64,000 nucleotides of DNA from Rhynchopus sp. YZ270_cl-10 (taxonomy: Eukaryota > Euglenozoa > Diplonemea > Diplonemida > Diplonemidae), in NCBI GenBank assembly GCA_964035575.1, contig OZ037865.1, positions 806,001 to 870,000 of the forward strand. Direction: 5' to 3'. Both the position numbers and the translations under genes were made by a program. Below the pieces are notes generated by a model. That model did no database searches. It saw nothing but the letters and a program-made list of their open reading frames with translations, and was not told the origin of the DNA. This document shows, piece by piece, positions 55,627 to 64,000 of the stretch. Every line of letters starts with the position of its first letter. Within the stretch, counting starts at the first letter, position 1.

Positions 55627-56379
55627 TAAATCTTTGGGGGTGTGGGGTAGAAGACGGCAGAGAGGCACAACTCGGACGAAACGTATCTGGGGTTCTTTGC
55701 TATGCTGGTTAACTTATTAATTGCCAGACCAACAAACCCTTTTTGCCAAACACACAGGTGGTATACAAAAAAAAACGGAGGGGGGGTGGGAATCGTTGCA
55801 CCCGAAGAAGAAGGTTGGAGAAGAGAGACTCTCATGGGTTGGAAAAGCATGGTTTTCAACAAAAAGAATAATAATAATGAAAGGCGAATGTGACACACAT
55901 TAAACTAAAAAGAGAAAGGGTTGGTGGTCCTAAGTCTCGCTGTGCTTTGGTAACCATAATAAAATAAAATAAAAAATGGTGCATTGAAGGTGAAAACACC
56001 ATCTGGCACCAAATGCATGCAGGGATCTTTGTGGAAGGGGTTTGGTGAGTTTGGGGTAAAAGAGGACTTCATGTTTTATTTTGCTATTTTTTGCTTTTTT
56101 TTTTCGTTAACGCAACCCAACTTCGCCAATACAGCAGCAAAAAGAAAAGGTGTTGGGGCCTTAACAATAATAAAATTGATAGCCTTTCAAAAAAAAAAGA
56201 AGAAAAAATCGAACAAAAACACAGTCAAATATCTACACACAAACGGTGTATCATTTTTTTTCCTGCTAACAACCAGAGAAACATTTATAAGATCCATGCA
56301 CCCTAGGCCAAAACATCACTGCGTATTTCTGCGAACGATCGAGAACAATAGACACGTCTGTTCTCTACAAAGAGAAAAA

Positions 56380-56447
56380 GTTGACTTGAAATACAACAGC
56401 CCCGCTCGTGACAGTCCTTGGTACATGACCGGTGTACCGGGTGGACC
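56380..56447 (+). repeat. module B repeat, 3' truncated
   Basis: GTTGACTTGAAATACAACAG, CCCGCTCGTGACAG, TACATGACCGGTGTACCGGG. It runs into a module E copy 20 bp later. Confidence 0.78.
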
Positions 56448-56467
56448 GAAAAAGAAGAAAAAAAAAA

Positions 56468-56511
56468 CGTTTATAAGATGAACCTAAGCCTCTCGTACTT
56501 AGTCATCTTGA
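56468..56511 (+). repeat. module E hairpin repeat (best paired copy)
   Basis: GTTTATAAGATGAACCTAAG, CCTCTCGTA loop, CTTAGTCATCTTGA. AAGATGA pairs with TCATCTT and CTAAG with CTTAG. Confidence 0.82.
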
Positions 56512-56673
56512 CCACAATCGGTATAAAAATTAAAAAACAAGACTGGTGTGATCAGATGTGGAATGGATATACTTTAAAAAAATCAATGAAAGGGAATAAA
56601 ACTTTGAGCACACACAAAAAAAAGTGCGTGTGTACGCTGGGTTTTGAAAACTCGGCTGTCAAAAAAAAAAGAG

Positions 56674-56726
56674 AAGTTAGTAATGTAACCGCCCTCACCG
56701 AACACTGGCAGACGCAGACACTGGCT
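56674..56726 (+). repeat. module D repeat, diverged
   Basis: GAAGTTAGTAATGTAACCGC, CCTCACCGAACACTGGCAG, ACGCAGACACTGG. Confidence 0.6.
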
Positions 56727-57223
56727 GCAAAAAAAAAAAAAGTGAGGTTGATAATGTGCAGACAGTTCTTGGGGAATAAAAAGAAGAGTGCCAGAACCCC
56801 GTTGTGCGGAACGACAAGAAACGCAGTCTGGGGGCAATTGCTAGGATACGTGCATGCACTAACCCTGCCTGCATCGTGGGTAATCGTTTAAAAAAAAAAT
56901 GGGGGGGGAAACGTTGGTGAGATGATGATAAGCCTGTATGATTGTTAGTTACCTGTGAAAAATCACCTTTTGATTGTAGTCGTGATCTCAAAAGCTGTTC
57001 CAGAGATCTGTGATTGGAAATCGTTCTGGTGTTTTGATGATCTGTGTGACTGTCTTTCCGATTTCTGTTTTGTAGCTTGGCATTTAATTATCTCAGAAGA
57101 TCTCGCTTTACGGCATTCAATAAAAAGGGTGAAGTTGCAAAACGCCTCTGGCATGCAAGGACTGACGCACTGACGTTCAGTAGATCATCGAACTCTGTAG
57201 TGTTCTGCAAAATAAAAAAACTG

Positions 57224-57293
57224 TAGTTATTGATGCAGGCACACCTCCGACTGACCCACTATACGATGCCAGCCATCCGGATGAAAGTACAAA
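57224..57293 (+). repeat. module F repeat
   Basis: GTTATTGATGCAGGCACACC, TCCGACTGACCCACTATACG, ATGCCAGCCATCCGGATG, AAAGTACAAAG. Second copy of the family at 14631. Confidence 0.75.
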
Positions 57294-57325
57294 GTACCCT
57301 GCGGCCAAAAAATAAAATTGAAGAA

Positions 57326-57370
57326 AGTTTGTCTGATGAACCTAAGTCTCACATACTTAGCTATCTTGAA
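57326..57370 (+). repeat. module E hairpin repeat
   Basis: GTTTGTCTGATGAACCTAAG, TCTCACATA loop, CTTAGCTATCTTGA. Confidence 0.75.
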
Positions 57371-57655
57371 GAAGGGGGGAAACGTTCGGGAAAAGAAAAT
57401 GTGAGGGGGAAATATGTGGGGAGAAGACAAAAAGGCACGCAAGACAGATAAAAATAAATAAATAAAACGAACCAGAACACAACATATCATCGAAGAAAAA
57501 AGAAGAAGAAAAAGTCATTCCACCCCGTTGCATCTTAAGTTAAAACTATTTGGGATAGTTTAACAGCGATTCACAGTATTTTTTGCGATGGAGTGCGACT
57601 ATACGTCTTTCGCAACCATAGCAACCACACAAAAAAATAAAAAATAAAAAAGGAA

Positions 57656-57695
57656 AAGTTTAGAAGAACTTAAGCCTCTCGTGCTTAGTCACCTA
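57656..57695 (+). repeat. module E hairpin repeat
   Basis: AAGTTTAGAAGAACTTAAGCC, then TCTCGTG, CTTAGTCACCTA. A module D copy begins 10 bases later. Confidence 0.72.
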
Positions 57696-57704
57696 AAAAA
57701 AGAG

Positions 57705-57752
57705 AAGTTGAAAGTACAAACGCCTTACCGTTCATCGGCGGACGCAAGCACA
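57705..57752 (+). repeat. module D hairpin repeat (reference copy)
   Basis: GAGAAGTTGAAAGTACAAACG, with CCTTACCGTTCATCGGCGG and ACGCAAGCAC. The middle CCG...CGG forms an inner hairpin. Confidence 0.75.
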
Positions 57753-57861
57753 ATTATTTTTTTTAGAAAAGAACGTTGGTATGAACCTACGCGTCTCGCG
57801 CCCATTCAACCTACCATTTAAACGAAATATAAAGGTAGATTCATTAAACGTTTTACAAATC

Positions 57862-57962
57862 CCGCCTGATTTTGCCCCCAAAAATAAAAATAAAACAAAA
57901 AAACCGCCTTTTTGTCCTATCCGGCCCTATCTTCGCCTCCCCGCGGGGTAAAAATCAGGTGG
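57862..57962. mobile_element. MITE-like element related to the one at 32450
   Basis: Ends CCGCCTGATTTTGCCCC and, inverted, CCACCTGATTTTTACCCC. The shared CTGATTTT end suggests the same family as 32450-32548. Confidence 0.62.
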
Positions 57963-58306
57963 AAACCGTTAAAAAAAAAAAACACAAATTAAAAAGGAGA
58001 AAGGCTCGTACAATGTCTTACCCTCTCTACGCGAAGACACCATTTTAAAAAAAAATACTGTGGAAATTACAGGGCATTCTCCTCCGAATTTTTAACCAAC
58101 GAAAGGAACGAAGCCCCCCTCCCCATCCCCATCCCCCCCCTCATCTTCCCCCCTCATTCAAAACCCCTGACAAGTTTTGACAATAAAATGATATGTCTAA
58201 ACCATAAAAACGCGAAGAATCACAACACACTCCCCAATTTATTTTTAATTTCTTTCATCCCCCCCATCGCCCCCTATTTTTTCCCCCTTCATCTTTTTAG
58301 TTAATT

Positions 58307-61285
58307 TTACCCTTCGTGGATGGTGTGTCCATCTCCAGGTTGGATCGTTCCATTGAGTGTTGTCTCTTCGCGGGCAAGCCCTTGGCAGGAGTCACGCTTC
58401 TCCTCACGGGTGGTTTCGTTCCCCGCAGGACGGGGTTCTTCGCCGATGTCGACGAAGACACGGTCCGGCGTTTCTGCCTTCCCTAGCGCATCCCCTACCA
58501 TTCCTCCTCCTCCTCCTCCCCCAGCTCCCATCCCAAGACTAGCCTCCAAAGGAGCAGAAGCACTCCCCTTTGGAGTTCTGCCTTCAATCAGAGGACGCTG
58601 ACGGATCGGAATCTTCGCCATTCTGGAGCGTGCTGCAGTTACATTAGGCTTCGCTGTGACGTCCTCTGCGGAGCTGGGCCCATAGGTGTTAGGTGACGAT
58701 GTATTCAATGATGCAGAGATCGATGCTGCTCCAGACGCAGCCATGTCGGTTGTTCCGTATCCTCGGGTGCTGTTTTGTGGTAGCAGGTCTGCAGGGTAAT
58801 AAGATGAGAGCCATGAGTTGACAGTCTCACTCGAGGGTCGAAGCTTGCGGTCTGGGTTAAGGAGCCGTGCCGTCATAGCGGCAAGCTCAGCAGAGTACCC
58901 AAGAGGTCCTGCCATTTCTTCTTCAATCTCCTTTTGGAAGTTAGGTGCGGAGGATTCACGCCATAACACCCGAACATCGGATTTGCTGACTCTCCTGCTT
59001 GCCATTGCATAGAATATGCAGCCTAATGCCCAGACGTCTGCTCCAGTGGAGTAATGTCTGTCCCAGGTTTCGGGTGCAATGTAAGCGACTGTGCCAGCGT
59101 GGGAGACCAGGTAGCTGCCTGCAGAGAGCATTTTTGCAAGTCCAAAATCGGTGACAACGACCTTGCGGTTGTTGTCTTTGAGAAGAATGTTTTCGGGTTT
59201 GAGGTCTCTGTGGACAAGGGGAGGGCTTTGCTCGTGGAGGACCGTGAGGAGGGAGCAGATCTGCGCGGCGTAGGAGAGGATCATGTCTTCGGGCATGCGT
59301 TTCTCCTCGCGTTTGTACTGCGAGACGAGGCGTTTGAGGTCGCCTCCGGGGCAGTACTCCATGATGATGCAAACGTAGCGGCGGACAGAGATGTCTAGCT
59401 CAGCGGAATCGCGCCCTTTGACAGTGTGGCCCCCTTCTTTGGTGGGTTGGGTGGCCCAGTTCATGAAGGTTTCGTAGGCAGTGATTTTGTTGGGGTGGTC
59501 GATTTCGCATAGCATCCGCCACTCCCGTACTGCCTCGTTGCGTTCGAATTCGTTGTCGCATGGAATCCTCTTGAGGGCATAGTGCCGTCCATCTTTCTTG
59601 CATTTCACCTCGTATACCTCGCCAAACGCACCGTGTCCAAGCTTGCGGATAGCGGTGTAGCGCGATTCATGCTCCTTCTTTTTTCTTTGCAAATTCGCGA
59701 TGGCTTCTTCGTAGTGCTTTGTGATGGACAGCCGAGAATAGCCTGACTTCTTTGAACACAACAACCTGGGCAAGCACAACAACACAATCACCGCCAGCAC
59801 ACCACACCCTGCAGCAATATAGAAAACATACGAAGGCATCGAAGACGACTTCTTTGGCGGTGTCGGCGCCACCCCTTCTGGCAAATCCACCGAATACACA
59901 GAACCATCTATCCCAGGCACGTACCCTACCTTTGCTCCCAATGCCGGAGGATATGGTGGGCTTGTTGTCACACAGACCTTCGATGGAGCTGGGTCTACCG
60001 GAACAATGTCAGCATCCGTGGTGGTCAGCGCATCGCTGCTCGGTGGTTTAGAGCAGTTTGTCGGCCCGACCACAGAAGACGACCAATTATAGTCTCCATT
60101 GATTGAAGTGATGGCCCATAGGTCGAGACTACGGGGGGTGCTTGCTGTGACATACGCGAGGCCGTCGTCACTGAGGACTGGACGAGAGAGATGAGCGGTG
60201 TTATGTGGATCAGACATCATCCACAGACGGGAGCCGTCTGTTGCGTTCAATGCTGTGACCGTTGATGTCACGGAGACTCCATCATCAGGGAAGAACGAAT
60301 ACATCACCACCCCTGCCGACGCGGAGAACACCACCGCAGATGCGTTGCCGACACGCAGGTCGGAGTGCTTCCATAGACGGTCGCCGTTCTCTGTGATCGC
60401 GTAGACGTTGTGTTCAGATGGTTCTGTTGAAGTGGCACTACAAAAGAAGAGCACCATCGTCGCATTCCCCCCCGCATCAACCCCCAACCCTACTGCCGGG
60501 GCTATCGAAGAGACCAGGGTTTGACCGTTCTCTTCATCGTCTTTGTATTCCCATTTTAGCGTCCATTGGTCGTCGCTATCACTATGGTACGCTACCAGAC
60601 CAATATCAGTGATAACCGCAAGCAAGCTTTCACCAGATTCTGCCGTTAACAGCGCAGGAGCAGATGCTGCCCCATTTGTCGGTAATATCACCATCCAATT
60701 TGACGCTGCCGTAAAGGAGGCCTCGATATCAAAATTGGTGTTGTTTTTTTCGTATTGATCTGCCGCAGAAAGACTCCCGATGCCTCCTTGATAAACCGGT
60801 ACACTGTACAGTGTGTTAACCAAGCCTACTCGAATAACGACATAAACGGATGGATGATAAACAGTGTCGACTGCAACCTCAGAGATGAAGTCCGCATGAG
60901 GTACCGAAAACTTCCAAAGGATTTGGAGGGTGGTAGTGGTGATCGCGGCTAAGCTGTAGGAGGGGCCGGAGAAAAATATGATTCCGACTGCGGCGTCGCC
61001 GACGCGGCTGGGTGCGTCACGGTCTTTGATAATTGACATGGTGACCATTCTTTCTGCATTGACGTCATAATATACAGGAAGGTATCTGCAGTTGTCTCCC
61101 GTAGAAGCGTCGCATTTGATTAGTACCGTAAATTGAGTAGAGTTTCTTGACTGAAACACCACAACATCGCCATCACTCCAATACGCCGGCGTGCCAACAG
61201 AGGGCATAAACGAATTCACCACCCACCCTTCAGCCAGCGCAGTGTACGTCAAAAGGAGCACCACACCCCACCCCGTACCACCCAT
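58307..61285 (-). CDS. transmembrane Ser/Thr protein kinase with N-terminal PQQ-type propeller
   Basis: A single frame of 992 residues from ATG 61285; the frame opens earlier only with TTG. A signal peptide (GWGVVLLLTYTALAEG) is followed by an extracytoplasmic domain to about residue 480 with PQQ-like blades (VYAITENGDRLW, VTALNATDGSRLW, LWAITSINGDYNW). One membrane helix follows (about 486-508, YIAAGCGVLAVIVLLCL). The kinase (about 543-829) is complete: LGHGAFGEV, YALKRI lysine, HRDLKPEN, DFGLAK, APE, and an insert of roughly 25 residues before MEYCPGGDL. A disordered tail contains poly-Gly. A lumenal propeller, one helix and a cytosolic kinase is the plan of IRE1 and PERK, but no RNase domain follows. 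The ligand is unknown. Confidence 0.9.
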   Translation of the reverse strand: MGGTGWGVVLLLTYTALAEGWVVNSFMPSVGTPAYWSDGDVVVFQSRNSTQFTVLIKCDASTGDNCRYLPVYYDVNAERMVTMSIIKDRDAPSRVGDAAVGIIFFSGPSYSLAAITTTTLQILWKFSVPHADFISEVAVDTVYHPSVYVVIRVGLVNTLYSVPVYQGGIGSLSAADQYEKNNTNFDIEASFTAASNWMVILPTNGAASAPALLTAESGESLLAVITDIGLVAYHSDSDDQWTLKWEYKDDEENGQTLVSSIAPAVGLGVDAGGNATMVLFFCSATSTEPSEHNVYAITENGDRLWKHSDLRVGNASAVVFSASAGVVMYSFFPDDGVSVTSTVTALNATDGSRLWMMSDPHNTAHLSRPVLSDDGLAYVTASTPRSLDLWAITSINGDYNWSSSVVGPTNCSKPPSSDALTTTDADIVPVDPAPSKVCVTTSPPYPPALGAKVGYVPGIDGSVYSVDLPEGVAPTPPKKSSSMPSYVFYIAAGCGVLAVIVLLCLPRLLCSKKSGYSRLSITKHYEEAIANLQRKKKEHESRYTAIRKLGHGAFGEVYEVKCKKDGRHYALKRIPCDNEFERNEAVREWRMLCEIDHPNKITAYETFMNWATQPTKEGGHTVKGRDSAELDISVRRYVCIIMEYCPGGDLKRLVSQYKREEKRMPEDMILSYAAQICSLLTVLHEQSPPLVHRDLKPENILLKDNNRKVVVTDFGLAKMLSAGSYLVSHAGTVAYIAPETWDRHYSTGADVWALGCIFYAMASRRVSKSDVRVLWRESSAPNFQKEIEEEMAGPLGYSAELAAMTARLLNPDRKLRPSSETVNSWLSSYYPADLLPQNSTRGYGTTDMAASGAASISASLNTSSPNTYGPSSAEDVTAKPNVTAARSRMAKIPIRQRPLIEGRTPKGSASAPLEASLGMGAGGGGGGGMVGDALGKAETPDRVFVDIGEEPRPAGNETTREEKRDSCQGLAREETTLNGTIQPGDGHTIHEG

Positions 61286-61348
61286 CTTCTGGGGTGGTGC
61301 CCTCACCAGACCCCAAAAAAAAAACAGCAAACCTTTTTTAGTGAGGAT

Positions 61349-61380
61349 CTAATAAGAGGGGGAGGGGAGGGGAGGGGGCG
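61349..61380 (-). promoter_or_regulatory. pyrimidine tract and AG acceptor upstream of the kinase gene
   Basis: On the minus strand CCCTCCCCTCCCCCTCTTATTAG ends 63 bases before the ATG at 61285 (tract described here in part: C/T-rich, about 30 bases). A second AG, in CCACCCCAG, lies three bases before that ATG. Confidence 0.5.
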
Positions 61381-61705
61381 AGAATATGGTGTACTTTGGT
61401 TGCCTTTTTGGTTTTTCCCCTGTGTGGTGATGGGGAGGGGGAGGGGGGAGGAGAAAAGGGAGCGGAGAGGAGAGAGAGGGAGAGAGGCAAAAGAGAGTCG
61501 GTTTGTTTTTTTTTTCCCTATTTTTTTTTGTTTTCTTCCACTGAAACCTACGATGTTCTGTAACTAAGTTAGTCAGGTGCGATGAGGGGGTGCGTAATGG
61601 GGGAGGAAGAAGAAGGAAGAAGGGGAAAACGGAACAGAGAAGGGAGAGAAAAACACACAACAAAAGGCGTCTTAAAAAAAGGAATGCATTTCTAATTTAT
61701 TTTAA

Positions 61706-62708
61706 CCCTTTATGGACCACGACCGATTTTTTCGGTTTGCTAGGATCTTCTCTCCCATAGGGAAAATGAGATCCGATGCATATTTTTGATCGTACCTGGC
61801 CGCAATTGAAAGATTTTGAGCAGATCTTTCAAATGGAGCAGAAAACGAAATAAAATGAGGAAAATGGAAAATGGAAAATTGAGGAGAGCTGATATTTTTT
61901 TCTGAAAATTTTGAAGAAGAAAATTATTCCGGCTGCGCACCTGTTTTTTCGGTTTTCGAAAATGGCTTTATTTGAAAGATCGGTTCAAAATCTTTCAAAA
62001 GAAAAAAAAATCGATCAAAAAGTCCTAGTAGATAATGTCTCACTGCATGGAGAGAAGGTACCAACCAACTACATATACCGTAATTGTACAGAGGTTGGAC
62101 AGTACAAAAGTTGGGGCTTTTGGGACTTTTGGCCAACTTGGCATGGTGCTGAACAAAGGTGAACGCCACATCCCCCGCACATGTAATCTGTTTTCAGACG
62201 CCTGTTTCCCAAGCAAGAAGAAGTTGTCGACCAACACCCTCCTGCCAGTGTCTCTGTACCTTGACCGTGTTGATATAGATTTTCTGTACAATGTCCCCCA
62301 AAAGACAAAATGCAATAAATACACGGAGAAGAGGCACATCCAGTTCAGGGTCAGGAACTGCAACGACGCGTGTTACTTTGCCCAGTCGCGGGTATTTTCC
62401 ATTATTTTAGTTTCGTTCTGAAGACCGTACAAAATGGTTCCCTGCACACCAAAGTTTGAATCCTCTGATGACTCAAGCGCGTCAGAATGGTACATTATTC
62501 CCAAAAACTGACCCAAAATACCCTATTATGTGATAATGCCGGGTGTGGATGAGAGGGGATGAGAGCGTCAAAAAAAATCGAATCTGGCGTCTTTTGAAAG
62601 ATTTCGCACAAAATCTTCTCATTTAAAAAAAAAATCTTCAAAAAGTCCTAGTGGAAGCCAATTTAGGCGGTTGCGTGGACATATATGTCCCCTCTGGTCC
62701 TTAAAGGG
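61706..62708. mobile_element. piggyBac-like element, about 1 kb
   Basis: TTAA flanks both ends (61702-61705 and 62709-62712). The terminal repeats are CCCTTTATGGACCA and, inverted, CCCTTTAAGGACCA. TTAA targets with CCCTTT-type ends are the hallmark of piggyBac. AAAAAGTCCTAGT occurs twice inside (about 62017 and 62639). The one moderate frame, 62035-62421 (+), has NVPQKTKCN and FSDACFP stretches but no clear catalytic aspartates, so this is a short derivative, not an autonomous copy. Confidence 0.8.
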
Positions 62709-63562
62709 TTAAAAGGCTTCATAACCCCCTCCGTGCCATCCAATTTTCTTTGAATATTTTTTTTAGAAAAAATAAAGCTTTTTTTACAGCGAAACGCATC
62801 CTTTGGGGTGCCATGCACTAATATGAGTTCGTGATCACGTTTAAAAAAAAATCACGTATTCACGTACGTGATTACGTACATTTTTTGTGTGAAACTGGTG
62901 GCTTTGTTACGGCAGCTGTGGGGGGTAGTCATGGGGGCATGGTAGAGTGAAGGCATCTCACGCAAAACTCTGTGGTTATGACCACCCTCTCTCCATTTTT
63001 CAAAAAAAACTTCTAAAATAGTAGGCACCCCACGGCTTATGCAGACAGAACTCCACTTTTTTTTGCCATTGCATTTCCTTACGCTAAAGGTGGAAATATA
63101 TGGTGAAATTGAGGGAAAAAGAAAACACTTGAACAATCTCTCAAAAGACACAGCTTCAAGCTTTAAAAAAACTGAGAGTAATAGGAAAAGGGCACTGTTG
63201 TGAACAGGGGGAAAGTGCAGCTAGAGAAACTAAAAAAAAAAAATGGATAGGGGGAAAAAAAAAGGCTTTGGGGTGCGTCACATTGTGACAGCGAACCACG
63301 GGGGGGAGGGATAATAGGGACCTCCCACACCCCCCCCCGAGACAATCCCGATTTTCTCCGCTTTGTGGGAGGAAGATGGGAACCTTTGCTCTACCACGAA
63401 AACACACAGAAAGGGGTATAAAAGAGTACATATGAATGGGGAGGTCTTTTGGCAGCCAGTAAAGGAGGGGTGGGTGGGATGGGGGGCACGGTATCGAACA
63501 GAAAAGTTATCCGGGGCGGAAGCAAAGAAAAAAACGGGATACGAAAAAAAAAAGACGCGTGT

Positions 63563-63615
63563 AGTATAGTGGAGTTCATCTTCGGGTGTCTACACTAAAA
63601 CAACCAAGTTTTCAA
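63563..63615 (-). repeat. module C repeat (inverted)
   Basis: Plus-strand TATAGTGGAGTTCATCTTCG, GGTGTCTACACTAAAACAAC, CAAGTTTTCAAAA, almost the same as the inverse of the copy at 31318. Confidence 0.82.
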
Positions 63616-63650
63616 AAAAGAAAAGAAAAAAAGAAGAAGCTTTTGACTAC

Positions 63651-63792
63651 CCCCATCACGACGGAGTAGTCAGGGGCACTACTAGTGGAACTACTGGTAC
63701 CGACTAGTTGCTACCTCTACCAATGATATCGTAAAACACTAGTCGTTTGGGCCAGTAGCACTATTAGTAGTCAGTCCGTCGTGTTGGGGGGG
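63651..63792. mobile_element. MITE-like inverted repeat with ACTAGT-rich interior
   Basis: Left CCCCATCACGACGGAGTAGT and right, inverted, CCCCAACACGACGGACTGAC. GTAGTC and ACTAGT motifs recur throughout. About 142 bp, no coding frame. Confidence 0.6.
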
Positions 63793-64000
63793 TTTAAAGT
63801 GAAGCTGAAAAATGTGCAAACGATAAACGTAAAGACACAAATTTAAAAGAAAAGTTGACAGATGAAAAATGCCTCTCGTGCATACATCTATTCCACAAAA
63901 GAAAAAGGTTATAAAAATAAACCTCAGCCTCGCATACTTAACGCCACAGAAACCAAACAGAGGGGGCAAACCGTGTTACCACCGCATAGAACAACTTTTC

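Larger units (their letters stand above)
48093..58306. other. 10-kb gene-free, transposon-rich spacer
   Basis: No gene is supported. It holds two hAT-like elements, three or more MITE-like palindromes, a foldback-type element and many module A to F copies, listed separately. Between them is A/T-rich DNA with homopolymers. Confidence 0.6.
62713..64000. other. intergenic spacer at the right edge
   Basis: No gene is supported. It contains a GTGATCACGT palindrome cluster at 62830-62876, an inverted module C copy, a MITE-like palindrome and weak module E traces near 63855 and 63907. Confidence 0.55.

Noticed and set aside
62035-62421. Frame in the piggyBac-like element as a transposase
   Set aside because: The expected catalytic aspartate blocks and C-terminal cysteine finger are not visible.
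1-64000. CRISPR arrays, bacterial operons or prophage
   Set aside because: Spliceosomal introns, a LINE and eukaryotic gene families show nuclear eukaryotic DNA; no regularly spaced direct repeats with unique spacers were seen.
1-64000. LTR retroelements or Polinton-like elements
   Set aside because: No paired long terminal repeats, integrase, protease or capsid-type sequence was recognised. The only reverse transcriptase belongs to the LINE.

Overview
This window looks like nuclear DNA from a flagellated protist. Intron-bearing protein genes sit in A/T-rich DNA full of homopolymer runs and small transposable elements. Nine protein-coding genes are supported, and all nine lie on the minus strand. 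Each is preceded by a pyrimidine tract ending in AG a short way upstream of the chosen ATG. All nine introns that can be placed confidently, plus one possible tenth, begin GTATG and end in AG. One-way gene order, outron-like acceptors, conventional cis introns and a LINE with endonuclease, reverse transcriptase and RNase H together suggest a euglenozoan, perhaps a diplonemid. That placement is inference; no spliced-leader gene was seen.

Layout. 1-5066: repeats, including a 1.2-kb foldback and two abutting inverted-repeat elements. 5067-6598: fatty acid 2-hydroxylase. 6740-10802: repeat-rich spacer. 10803-13541: coiled-coil protein. 13685-13872 (+): broken ubiquitin-specific-protease tail. 15679-16974: glycine-rich protein. 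17255-20390: large helical nuclear-type protein. 20774-21629: hAT-like element. 23690-27830 (+): decayed LINE. 30671-30945 (+): fragment of large-subunit rRNA. 33297-35666: protein with two PARP-type domains, the second apparently dead. 39208-45069: six-exon CLU/TPR protein with an acylation-type N terminus. 45524-46660: SP-RING (SUMO-ligase-like) protein. 47511-48023: probable ciliary CFAP144/FAM183-like protein. 48093-58306: spacer with several hAT-like and MITE-like elements. 58307-61285: membrane-spanning protein kinase with an extracytoplasmic PQQ-type propeller. 61706-62708: piggyBac-like element.

The genes do not form one pathway. If they are co-transcribed, as the shared strand suggests, their grouping need not reflect shared function. 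The most unusual feature of the non-coding DNA is a set of short hairpin modules (here called A to F, about 30-120 bp). They recur dozens of times, usually next to A or T runs. Some lie inside introns, and at least two copies have been split by later transposons.
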